A stretch of DNA of 14,351 nt from Elusimicrobiota bacterium (GCA_003450735.1 DMEZ01000062.1:1-14351); one strand, 5' to 3'. Counted from the stretch's first letter, positions 1-5,891 are shown. The notes: generated by a model not told the origin, from the sequence alone. Program-made: numbers and translations.

Positions 1-3
1 AAC

Positions 4-30
4 GAAGCTGTAGAAAAATCATTTTTCGAC
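4..30 (+). repeat. Left terminal inverted repeat of the insertion sequence
   Basis: It begins GAAGCTGTAGAAAAATC. The same 17 bases occur in reverse complement at 1815-1831. After those, the left end reads ATTTTTCGAC and the right end CATTTCGAC, so the repeat continues with small differences. Confidence 0.88.
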
Positions 31-170
31 TTGCTCCGTTCCGTCCGTCATGAAACTCATGAGAGGCGGATACGTGCTGGCTTCATTCTAACTCGGCCCG
101 TCCGCTAATGCAATCTCCAAATCACCCCGTCCTCGTCTCAGCCCTCAAGCCCGCTCTCTGTCGATAAAGC

Positions 171-1736
171 CTACTCAGACCCGGCCCAGCCGTACCGCTG
201 GATCTTGTGGATGTTGTGGACGAGCGCATAGAGCCGCCATTGGGTGTTCACCTTGCCATTCCCTCGCAGAGTGAACCGGTCCAGCCCCAGCATGTGGCAG
301 AGGTTCGCGAACACCGGCTCGACGGTTCCCATCCTCATGCCGTACAGAAAGCGGCCGACCTCGGTGCTGATCTTGCGGATCATTTTGTGGGAGAAGCTCC
401 CGTCCGGACCCACTCCCCGGCGCCCTGCGATCTTGAACACGGTCCTCGCCGGAGACTTCGAATTCCGCAGGCATCGCGCCCGGAGCTGGCATGTCCGGCA
501 ATCAGTCCGCTTCGCCATGTACTGCGTGCCGTAGTAGCCCTTGCTCGTGTAGAAGTTCCTGTCCTTGACGTAGAGTTCATTCCCCGCCGGGCAGACGAGC
601 TTGCCGTTCTGCTGATTCAGGACGAACTCCTCGGAGGTGAAGAAGTCGCGGTCCGGCGGCACGCTGCGTCCAATCAAGGCCTTCCTGTCCCGGTGCCTCT
701 GCGCCGTCTCGAAGGCCGCATCACGCTGGCGGAACCTCTTGTCCGGCACGTAGCCGTCGATGCCCTCGTCGGCGAGGGCTTTCACGCTCTCTTCTGAGTG
801 GAACCCGCTGTCTGCCGTCAGCTTCGCCTTCCTATAGATATCCTCCTCGCCGATCCGCTGGAAATTCTCGCGTACCTGCTCGACCATCGGCTTCAGAAGC
901 TCCGCTTCGTGTCCCTTCCCGAACGCTTCCGCCCCCACGATGACTTGATGCTTGGCATCCACCATCGCGAGCCCGTTGTATCCCTGGATCACGCCGTGGC
1001 CGGACGCCATCTTGGCGGAGTCCGGGTCCGTGACCGAACTCTTCACCGCGGCCCCGCGCGCCCCCTTCTTGTCCTCCGGATGCTCGCGCAGCCACTTCTC
1101 GATCTTGGCCGTCTTGGCTTTGAAGGACTCGATCGCCTTCTCCTCTCGCCGGCGCATCCCCGCCACCGCCTCCGGCAGGCCGTTCTTGTCCATGTCCCGG
1201 TGCCTGTGCAGGAGCCGTTCGACCGCCTCGTTGAACTTCGCCTTCCTCCTCTGGAAGTCCTCGCGCGTGCCGCTCCACTCCTTGGAGGCGTTGGAGGGCA
1301 TCTTGCAGCCGTCGACGGCGAACATCTCCTTGCCGATGAGTCCCAGCTCGTCGCAGCACATCAGGACGTCGACGAAGAGCTTCTGAACGGCCGGGCCCAG
1401 CTCTCGGATGAACTGTGCGATGGTGGTGAAATGCGGGCGCGTGTTGGCTGAGAGGGCCATCATGACAACGTTCTGGCGGCAGGCGGCCTCGATCTCCCGG
1501 CTGGAGATCATGCCTCGGGCATAGGCGTAGAGGACGATCTTGAGCATCACGCGGGGGTCGTAGGCCGGGGCGCCGGCGTTGTCGTTGACGTGTTTGGCGT
1601 CGAGGCTCTTGAAGTCGAGCTTGTTGTCGACGATGTAGCTCAGCGCGTGCTCGAAGCTGCCAGGGAGGATCTGATGCTCGAAGGAGATGGGGATGAATTG
1701 GCCTTGGGAATAGTCGACAGGCTTGTATCGTGCCAT
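171..1736 (-). CDS. IS1182-type DDE transposase
   Basis: The transposase cuts and joins the element's ends by DDE chemistry. The 521-residue protein starts with an InsH/DUF772-like region (about 15-110), where PRVMLKIVLYAYARG and SSREIEAACR stand out. The likely catalytic residues are D142 (VDGCKMPSNAS), D309 (LTADSGFHS) and E473 (TVEPVFANL). Between the first two lies a charged, probably coiled stretch (160-225). Four cysteines, C382, C413, C416 and C422, form a zinc-finger-like cluster seen in many transposases of this kind. The length is normal and no frameshift is visible. The ATG at 1736 is preceded by AGGAGG at 1744-1749, seven bases upstream, which fixes the start. It is the only gene of the element and points away from the neighbouring cassette. 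Family assignment is by motif recognition. Confidence 0.93.
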   Translation of the reverse strand: MARYKPVDYSQGQFIPISFEHQILPGSFEHALSYIVDNKLDFKSLDAKHVNDNAGAPAYDPRVMLKIVLYAYARGMISSREIEAACRQNVVMMALSANTRPHFTTIAQFIRELGPAVQKLFVDVLMCCDELGLIGKEMFAVDGCKMPSNASKEWSGTREDFQRRKAKFNEAVERLLHRHRDMDKNGLPEAVAGMRRREEKAIESFKAKTAKIEKWLREHPEDKKGARGAAVKSSVTDPDSAKMASGHGVIQGYNGLAMVDAKHQVIVGAEAFGKGHEAELLKPMVEQVRENFQRIGEEDIYRKAKLTADSGFHSEESVKALADEGIDGYVPDKRFRQRDAAFETAQRHRDRKALIGRSVPPDRDFFTSEEFVLNQQNGKLVCPAGNELYVKDRNFYTSKGYYGTQYMAKRTDCRTCQLRARCLRNSKSPARTVFKIAGRRGVGPDGSFSHKMIRKISTEVGRFLYGMRMGTVEPVFANLCHMLGLDRFTLRGNGKVNTQWRLYALVHNIHKIQRYGWAGSE

Positions 1737-1763
1737 CGAGAGGCCTCCTATGCCGCAGGCCTC

Positions 1764-1769
1764 ATTGTA
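1764..1769 (-). promoter_or_regulatory. Possible -10 box for the transposase
   Basis: On the minus strand this reads TACAAT, 27 bases upstream of the ATG and inside the right end of the element. The -35 region at 17-base spacing (TATTCC) is poor. It is consistent with weak transcription from within the element. Confidence 0.3.
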
Positions 1770-1805
1770 GCGCTTAGAACGTCGGCGGAATATGGGAATT
1801 TCTGC

Positions 1806-1831
1806 GTCGAAATGGATTTTTCTACAGCTTC
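1806..1831 (-). repeat. Right terminal inverted repeat of the insertion sequence
   Basis: This is the reverse complement of the left end, with 17 identical outer bases and an imperfect inner part. The base just outside (1832) starts AAC, repeating the triplet that lies outside the left end. Confidence 0.88.
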
Positions 1832-1905
1832 AACGTATGGGTCAGCGGCCGCTACCTCGGGTAGCGGCCGCACGTGAGCGGGCCGCTGAATCCCATGTTA
1901 GCGGG
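1832..1905 (-). other. attC-like recombination site (integron cassette)
   Basis: On the minus strand the site starts CCCGCTAAC and ends ACGTT. The two arms pair as in an attC: AAC with GTT (1897-1899 and 1832-1834), ATGGG with CCCAT (1892-1896 and 1837-1841), and a 9-bp arm TCAGCGGCC/GGCCGCTGA (1881-1889 and 1842-1850). Unpaired bases, AT at 1890-1891 and GT at 1835-1836, interrupt the stem, resembling spacer and extrahelical bases. The interior holds a perfect 12-bp palindrome (1845-1856 with 1860-1871, loop TCG) that competes with part of the outer arm. The length of 74 bp is within the usual attC range. The bases after GTT are missing because the insertion sequence joins there, so the second core box cannot be checked. 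The first core, CGCTAAC, departs from strict RYYYAAC. Confidence 0.72.
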
Positions 1906-1912
1906 ACGCGTT

Positions 1913-2404
1913 TCATTCGGCAACCTCAAGTTTCAGTATCAGGTTTCCGCAGTATCCAATCCGGACACTAAGGCCTTCTCTAATTGGTCCGCCATGCGAA
2001 GCTGTGTTATTAAAGCCCGCTGAGACTTCGTAGTCAGAATATTCGAAGCATTTCCCGTTTACGCAAAATCGTTCATTTGCATGACCTGATGCAGGCATTG
2101 GTTTGAAATCCGTTACAGTTCCTTCAACAACATCCATGTGGTGAACGCGGGCGGAGATGGCATGTCTGTAATCAGCATACGTCGACGCGAAAGAGGCCGC
2201 CGTCCAGATGAGCGCGAAGGCAAGAAAGGAATAGGATAAAAACTTTTGAGCCTTGGGCTTATTCAATGGCCAATGCCATCCAGGTATCCACTCTCGAAAA
2301 AGTACGAGTAGTACGCCTACAAAAATGAAGACGAACCCCGTGCCTGCGAACGTCCACGCTCGGTAGCCATGATCCGCCACGTCAAAAACCGTTCGGTAGT
2401 TCAC
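1913..2404 (-). CDS. Cassette-borne small membrane protein of unknown function
   Basis: I do not recognise a named family for this 163-residue protein. Two membrane helices are visible at about 17-36 and 55-76, followed by a soluble, probably beta-rich C-terminal domain (about 90-163). That domain holds C114, C119 and C152, and motifs such as FCVNGKCFEYSDY and GFNNTASHGGPI. I recall similar C-terminal domains in other hypothetical proteins, some of them on cassettes, but cannot verify it. The gene fills almost the whole stretch between a GTTAGCG core 7 bases before the ATG and the attC-like site after the stop, the normal layout of a gene cassette. Base composition is visibly more AT-rich than in the block from 2870 onward, which supports transfer. 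The upstream Shine-Dalgarno sequence is weak (CGGGA). Confidence 0.82.
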   Translation of the reverse strand: MNYRTVFDVADHGYRAWTFAGTGFVFIFVGVLLVLFREWIPGWHWPLNKPKAQKFLSYSFLAFALIWTAASFASTYADYRHAISARVHHMDVVEGTVTDFKPMPASGHANERFCVNGKCFEYSDYEVSAGFNNTASHGGPIREGLSVRIGYCGNLILKLEVAE

Positions 2405-2409
2405 AGGTT

Positions 2410-2418
2410 CCCGCTAAC
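2410..2418 (-). other. 5' cassette junction core (GTTAGCGGG)
   Basis: On the minus strand GTTAGCGGG stands just before the cassette gene. It is the exact inverse of the CCCGCTAAC that opens the attC-like site after the gene (1897-1905). This is what a cassette bounded by two recombination cores should show. No matching arm lies further upstream, so the flanking sequence is not a second attC. It could be an attI or a secondary insertion site. A short palindrome, AGGTT/AACCT at 2405-2420, surrounds the core. Confidence 0.6.
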
Positions 2419-2459
2419 CTAAGAGTGGACTGACCTGTACTTTCCAGCCCATGAATTGA

Positions 2460-2468
2460 ATCATACCA
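2460..2468 (-). promoter_or_regulatory. Possible extended -10 promoter driving the cassette gene
   Basis: The minus strand reads TGGTATGAT, a TGn extension followed by a five-of-six -10 box, about 55 bases upstream of the cassette ATG and outside the cassette. No good -35 is visible. In position it resembles the promoter that integron platforms supply to their first cassette. Confidence 0.38.
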
Positions 2469-2528
2469 CGGAAAGTCCCTCGATATTCGCACGTATTTAA
2501 GGGCCGAGTCCTGTTAGTAAAACTCGGG

Positions 2529-2551
2529 AAAAGCCGACCAGTCCGGTCGGC
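2529..2551 (-). terminator. Probable intrinsic terminator, minus strand
   Basis: A perfect 7-bp stem GCCGACC/GGTCGGC (2533-2539 with 2545-2551) has a 5-base loop and, read on the minus strand, is followed by TTTT and then CCCGAGTTTT. It would stop read-through from the large operon before the cassette. The T run is short, so strength is uncertain. Confidence 0.5.
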
Positions 2552-2579
2552 CTATTCCTGTCCCACTCTGTTGGAAACA

Positions 2580-2613
2580 GTTCCCCTTCGACAGGATTGT
2601 GGTCGAATGGAAC
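2580..2613. other. Imperfect 11-bp hairpin of unknown role
   Basis: GTTCC pairs with GGAAC (2580-2584, 2609-2613) and TTCGAC with GTCGAA (2587-2592, 2602-2607). CC on one side and T on the other are bulged. On the plus strand it is followed by CTTTTG. It could be a weak terminator or a decayed folded recombination site. No AAC/GTT cores frame it. Confidence 0.4.
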
Positions 2614-2646
2614 CTTTTGCCCCTCTCATACGTACTTGTGGGGGTC

Positions 2647-2718
2647 TGGGGGATCGTCTAACGGGTAAGACGGCTACCTGTCAAGTAGACAATCCGGGTT
2701 CGAATCTCGGTCCCCCAG
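2647..2718 (+). tRNA. tRNA-Asp (anticodon GUC)
   Basis: A full cloverleaf can be drawn: acceptor TGGGGGA/TCCCCCA, D stem GTCT/AGAC, anticodon stem GCTAC/GTAGA with loop CTGTCAA (anticodon GTC at 2680-2682), 4-base variable loop, and T stem CCGGG/CTCGG around TTCGAAT. The discriminator is G, as expected for Asp. CCA is not encoded. Oddities are a T1-A72 first pair instead of the usual G-C and a G-A mismatch at the base of the anticodon stem (27-43). GGTC and GACC outside the acceptor extend it to an 11-bp helix (2643-2653 with 2711-2721). It is probably functional, but the mismatch leaves room for a decaying copy. Confidence 0.83.
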
Positions 2719-2755
2719 ACCTTGATTTTCCGAGTCCGTCTGTTAAACTAATCAA

Positions 2756-2774
2756 GACAGGTAGCGGTCTTACC
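2756..2774 (-). repeat. Inverted partial copy of the tRNA-Asp D/anticodon segment
   Basis: On the minus strand this reads GGTAAGACCGCTACCTGTC. It matches 18 of 19 bases of the tRNA on the plus strand at 2664-2682, covering the D loop, the 3' side of the D stem, the 5' side of the anticodon stem and the anticodon. A GTCT upstream on the minus strand can still pair with AGAC as a D stem, but the 3' half of a tRNA is absent. It reads as a tRNA fragment in opposite orientation. Confidence 0.7.
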
Positions 2775-2786
2775 AGCAGACCACAC

Positions 2787-2820
2787 GGCCCCGGAGACAA
2801 CTCCGGGGCCTGTCGTTCTA
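2787..2820 (+). terminator. GC-rich hairpin between convergent tRNA and operon
   Basis: A perfect 10-bp stem GGCCCCGGAG/CTCCGGGGCC with loop ACAA (2787-2810) is followed on the plus strand by TGTCGTTCT. It could end the tRNA transcript. It also lies about 60 bases past the stop of the minus-strand operon and could slow that transcript, though no T run follows on that strand. Confidence 0.6.
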
Positions 2821-2869
2821 TTGAAAAGTGTAAAAGTGAAATAGCAGGTAGCGTCGGTGGCGCCGGCGG

Positions 2870-4585
2870 TCAGCCTTTCTTCGGGAACTGCGTGTACCGG
2901 AACTGGAAGGTGCCCAGCACGTCCCAGCCGCCGTTGAACTTGAGGAACGCCAGGTCGAAGTTCAGCTTGAGGAAGTGGCCCAGCTTGAAGTTCAGCATCC
3001 AGGGGTCCAGGGGCATCCCGTTGGGCTTCAGGTACTCCACCGCCAGCGGGTAGGTCGGCGTCGGCAGGTAGAGCAGGCTCGCGAAGAAGGTGCTGTTGGA
3101 CTTCGCCTGCGAGCCCGGGTGCCCGCTGAAGGCGAGGGCCTGGTCGGTCAGGTACTCCGAGAGCAGCCCCACCGAGTCGCCCGCGTTGCCCTGCATGAAG
3201 CCCACCGAGGTCCTCACGCCCTTCAGGTTCTTCGTGGCCACCGCGTAGGCGCCCGCCATCGTCTTGGTGCCCTGGGCCGCCGGGTTCACCGTCACGCTCA
3301 CCGTCTGCAGCTGCGGCTGCGGGGCGTCGCGGAAGGAGAAGGTGCCCTGGGTGCCCACCGTCATCGCGGGCCGCCACACCCCCTCGGATTGGAGCTGCAT
3401 CTTTCCGTCGAAGCTCAAGAACCACACGCCGATGCGGTCGATGTAGTTGGTCTTCCGGGTCGTGTAGGGCAAAGAGTTCTTCCCGTAGAGCCGCCCGATG
3501 AAGTACGCCAGGTTGACGTCCAGCCCCAGCCCGGGCCGGTTGTTGCGGCCCAGCCCGCGGTAGGCGGTCGGGGTCAGCACGATGCCGCTCACCGAGGCGG
3601 GCGGCACCTGGGCCTCCTTCGAGGCGGCGGCCTGGGCCTGGGTGGTGGTCGGCGCCGTGAGGCCCGGCAGGTACAAGGGCTTCTCCTCCACGGTGTACAC
3701 CAGCCGGACCATCATCGAGGAGACGGCGATGGAGGCGTAGTTCTCGGGCGCCGGCTGGCCCGGGATGGCGAAGAGGTCGGAGCGGGCCGAGAGCACGCCC
3801 GGGACCGACTGCAGCTCCCGGATGTCGCCGGCCACGTCGGAAGGGGTGTAGAGCACGCCCCGGCGGGCGCGCACGCGGGTGCTCAAAGCGAACTCGCTGA
3901 GGGCCTGCTGGCCCGTGAAGCGCACCTCCCCGATCACCCAGGGCCCGCGGTCGGAACTCAGCGGGATCCCCTGGTAGGGCGAGGTGGAGAGGACCGGGGT
4001 GGAGCCCGCGTCCACGGCGAAGCCCGTGAGCGTCGTCTGCGCCCAGGCCGGCGAGAGGAGGAAGAGGAAGGAGGCCGACAGCAGGGCGGCCCTCAGCGCG
4101 CGCAGGAGGAGGTTCGCGTAGACGCCCGCCGCCACGTCATCCATCACGACTCCGAACCCCCCCGGCAGGGCCTCCAGCCGCTTGAGCGGCGGAAGCTTCG
4201 CCACGTCCATCAGGCGGAACAGCACGAAGGCTCCGAGCATCGTCCAGGCATCGCGCGGCAGGAGCGCCGCCGCGGCCCAGAAGCCCACGACCTCGTCGAG
4301 CACGATCCTGGGGTCGTCGTGCGAGCCCAGATGCCGGTCGGCCCGGCCGCAGACCCAGCAGGCTCCCAGGACGGCTGCGACGATGAAGACGACGGCCGCC
4401 GGCCCGGAGGCCGGAATCAGAGGGAGGAGCGCCAAGCCGACGGCCGTGCCGACCAGGCCGCCTCCCGTCCAGCGCGGCGGGAGCCCCAGCCGCGCGAGCG
4501 GCTCCCTCTTCACGAGCCAGCCGGGAATATAACTTAAATATAGGGCGGTCGCAATCGCGGCGCAGACGGGGCCCGTCCAGGTCAT
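2870..4585 (-). CDS. pgpA: Phosphatidylglycerophosphatase A fused to a secreted POTRA/outer-membrane-type protein
   Basis: Residues 1 to about 165 are a PgpA domain, which removes phosphate from phosphatidylglycerophosphate to make phosphatidylglycerol. Family motifs are clear: DPRIVLDEVVGFW (91-103), FRLMDVAK (123-130) and GGFGVVMDDVAAGVYA (142-157). The frame continues without a stop: LRALRAALLSASFLFLLSPAWAQ (161-183) looks like a signal peptide with a cut after AWA (182). A secreted region of about 390 residues follows, with one POTRA-like domain (about 216-303, from VIGEVRFTG to YTVEEKP), a low-complexity linker, and a beta-barrel-like C-terminus ending FQFRYTQFPKKG. The ATG at 4585 overlaps the pgsA stop (ATGA). 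An open frame reaching to 4801 only shadows pgsA. A separate protein could start at GTG 4135, or a lost frameshift could have joined two genes. The PgpA part is certain and the fusion is seen in sequence. Confidence 0.85.
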   Translation of the reverse strand: MTWTGPVCAAIATALYLSYIPGWLVKREPLARLGLPPRWTGGGLVGTAVGLALLPLIPASGPAAVVFIVAAVLGACWVCGRADRHLGSHDDPRIVLDEVVGFWAAAALLPRDAWTMLGAFVLFRLMDVAKLPPLKRLEALPGGFGVVMDDVAAGVYANLLLRALRAALLSASFLFLLSPAWAQTTLTGFAVDAGSTPVLSTSPYQGIPLSSDRGPWVIGEVRFTGQQALSEFALSTRVRARRGVLYTPSDVAGDIRELQSVPGVLSARSDLFAIPGQPAPENYASIAVSSMMVRLVYTVEEKPLYLPGLTAPTTTQAQAAASKEAQVPPASVSGIVLTPTAYRGLGRNNRPGLGLDVNLAYFIGRLYGKNSLPYTTRKTNYIDRIGVWFLSFDGKMQLQSEGVWRPAMTVGTQGTFSFRDAPQPQLQTVSVTVNPAAQGTKTMAGAYAVATKNLKGVRTSVGFMQGNAGDSVGLLSEYLTDQALAFSGHPGSQAKSNSTFFASLLYLPTPTYPLAVEYLKPNGMPLDPWMLNFKLGHFLKLNFDLAFLKFNGGWDVLGTFQFRYTQFPKKG

Positions 4586-5172
4586 GGACGCGGCTTCGGC
4601 GGCGGGTTCCAGGCCTTCTGGAGCATCGGAGCGGCCCGGTGGATGTAGAGCGCCCCGCTCGCCCAGCTCACGGCCAGGCAGAGCAGGGTCATGGGGTGCG
4701 GCAAAGCCAGGATCCAGGCCGGGAGCTCCAGGCCGTTCGTTCCGCCCGCCAGGATGGCCAGCGTGAGGAGCACGCAGACGCTCTGCACCCCCATGCTCCA
4801 CTTGCCGGCCCGGTCGGCCCCGTGCACCTTTCCCAGGACCCCCGAAAGGGCCCTCAGCGCGCCGATGAGGAGCTCCCGGGCGATGATCAGGAAGACCGCC
4901 CAGTTCGGGACGTCGATCTCGGGGATGCGGATGAAGGCGATGAGCGCGCCGATGACGAGGACCTTGTCGGCCATCGGGTCGGCGATGGCGCCGAAGGGGC
5001 TGACCGAACCGGTCTTGCGCGCGATGTAGCCGTCGAACCAGTCCGTGACGATGGCCAGGAGGTAGAGGACGAGGGCGAGGATGTAGAGCGGCGGGCGCTG
5101 GGACCAGAGGAGGGCGAAGGCCAGCGGCGCCATGGCCAGCCTCGCCAGCGTCAGCTTGTTGGCGAGAGTCAC
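4582..5172 (-). CDS. pgsA: CDP-diacylglycerol--glycerol-3-phosphate 3-phosphatidyltransferase
   Basis: PgsA joins CDP-diacylglycerol and glycerol-3-phosphate to make phosphatidylglycerophosphate in the inner membrane, the substrate of the PgpA domain encoded immediately downstream. The CDP-alcohol phosphotransferase signature DG-x2-AR-x8-G-x3-D-x3-D is complete at 47-69 (DGYIARKTG through GAIADPMAD). Hydrophobic segments at about 10-24, 28-44, 70-84, 126-141 and 145-175 fit a multi-spanning enzyme, and 196 residues is a normal length. The start is GTG (5172-5170), overlapping the rodZ stop as GTGA, which suggests translational coupling. No strong Shine-Dalgarno sequence is seen. The stop overlaps the next ATG. 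Genes for two consecutive steps of one pathway are thus directly coupled. Confidence 0.93.
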   Translation of the reverse strand: MTLANKLTLARLAMAPLAFALLWSQRPPLYILALVLYLLAIVTDWFDGYIARKTGSVSPFGAIADPMADKVLVIGALIAFIRIPEIDVPNWAVFLIIARELLIGALRALSGVLGKVHGADRAGKWSMGVQSVCVLLTLAILAGGTNGLELPAWILALPHPMTLLCLAVSWASGALYIHRAAPMLQKAWNPPPKPRP

Positions 5173-5891
5173 CGCGAGATCAGGTAGCCGCCCTCGGTGT
5201 CCTTGGGGTAGCCCCTAAGCTGGGTCGTCGCGCCGTCGATGAGGACGCTGAGGTCGGCCGGTTCGGAGACCCGGAGCGAGAAGCCCTTCTTCGCGCGCCA
5301 TTCCTGCGGCACGCCGAGGGGCATGCGGCCCTCGAAGCGCAGAACCCCGTCGGCCGAGAGACGGATCCAGGTCTCGCGCATCGGGACGACCTTCAGGGAC
5401 ATCTCCGGCACCGGGTTCACCGGGGCCACCGCCGCGGGCGGCGGAGGCGTCGCCGCGACGGGGCGTGTCTCCTTGCCGCGCAGCGACCAGAGGACGGCCC
5501 CGGCGATGAGCAGGACGGCGATGATCGCGAACGGGAGCATCACGGGGTCCGGCAGCGGCAAGGCCACGGGGGCGCGGTCGGCCTGTCCGTCGGGCTGCTT
5601 GGCGGGGCGGGGCGTCCGCGGAGCGTCCGGAGGCGGGCTGCCCGACCCCGAGAGCTCCCGCCAGAGCGGCTCGAAGTCCAGCTCCAGGTAGTCGCAGTAG
5701 TTCTTGAGGAAGCCCCGCTGGTAGACCGGCGCGGCGAAGGCCGCCGCGTCGTTGTTCTCCAGGGCTTCGAGCAGGCGCTTGGGGATGCGGGTGTGCTGAT
5801 AGACCGTCTCCAGGCTGAGGCCGCGGTTCTGGCGCTTCTTGCGCAGGGCCGCGCCGACGTCGGGTTTGGGGGCTGGCTGGGGATCGCTCAT
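5169..5891 (-). CDS. rodZ: RodZ-like helix-turn-helix membrane protein
   Basis: RodZ links the MreB cytoskeleton to the cell-wall elongation machinery. The 240-residue protein has an N-terminal HTH_25-type domain (about 12-80: AALRKKRQNRGLSLETVYQHT, then PVYQRGFLKNYCDYLELD), a proline-rich linker, one membrane helix (about 117-136) and a periplasmic DUF4115-like domain (about 165-238, with WIRLSADG, KKGFSLRVSEPADL and GGYLISR). This order and topology are typical. It starts at ATG 5891, overlapping the lolA stop as ATGA, and ends overlapping the GTG of pgsA. A cytoskeletal role is inferred from the family; no MreB gene lies in the window. Confidence 0.85.
   Translation of the reverse strand: MSDPQPAPKPDVGAALRKKRQNRGLSLETVYQHTRIPKRLLEALENNDAAAFAAPVYQRGFLKNYCDYLELDFEPLWRELSGSGSPPPDAPRTPRPAKQPDGQADRAPVALPLPDPVMLPFAIIAVLLIAGAVLWSLRGKETRPVAATPPPPAAVAPVNPVPEMSLKVVPMRETWIRLSADGVLRFEGRMPLGVPQEWRAKKGFSLRVSEPADLSVLIDGATTQLRGYPKDTEGGYLISR

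Larger units (their letters stand above)
4..1831 (-). mobile_element. Complete IS1182-type insertion sequence
   Basis: The element has matching terminal inverted repeats at 4-30 and 1806-1831 and a single transposase gene on the minus strand. The outer 17 bases of the two ends are identical in inverted orientation (GAAGCTGTAGAAAAATC), and a looser match continues inward to a shared CGAC. The triplet AAC lies directly outside both ends (1-3 and 1832-1834), which fits a target duplication. If the left end is placed one base further in, a 4-base AACG duplication is also possible. About 140 non-coding bases follow the transposase stop and about 70 precede its start. The transposase frame is intact, so the copy may be active. 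The family is assigned from transposase architecture, not from a database match. Confidence 0.88.

Noticed and set aside
207..1451. Open frames of about 200 codons on the plus strand within the insertion sequence
   Set aside because: They are antisense shadows of the transposase. No second IS gene is expected for this family.
2735..2750. GTTAAAC at 2742-2748 as a second integron core
   Set aside because: It fits GTTRRRY but has no paired AAC arm or folded site around it. A 7-base match is expected by chance.
2647..2774. Phage or island attachment site at the tRNA
   Set aside because: The repeat is inverted and covers the D/anticodon segment, not a direct repeat of the tRNA 3' end, and no integrase or phage gene is present.
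2571..3053. 160-codon open frame on the plus strand across the tRNA
   Set aside because: It crosses the tRNA gene and two hairpins and runs antisense into a certain gene. The product has no visible domain.
2975..4537. 520-codon open frame on the plus strand
   Set aside because: It is antisense to the PgpA-POTRA gene and is rich in Arg, His, Gly and Val with no fold or motif.
4586..4801. 72-codon N-terminal extension of the PgpA frame
   Set aside because: It runs out of frame inside pgsA with no recognisable sequence. The ATG at 4585, overlapping the pgsA stop, is the natural start.
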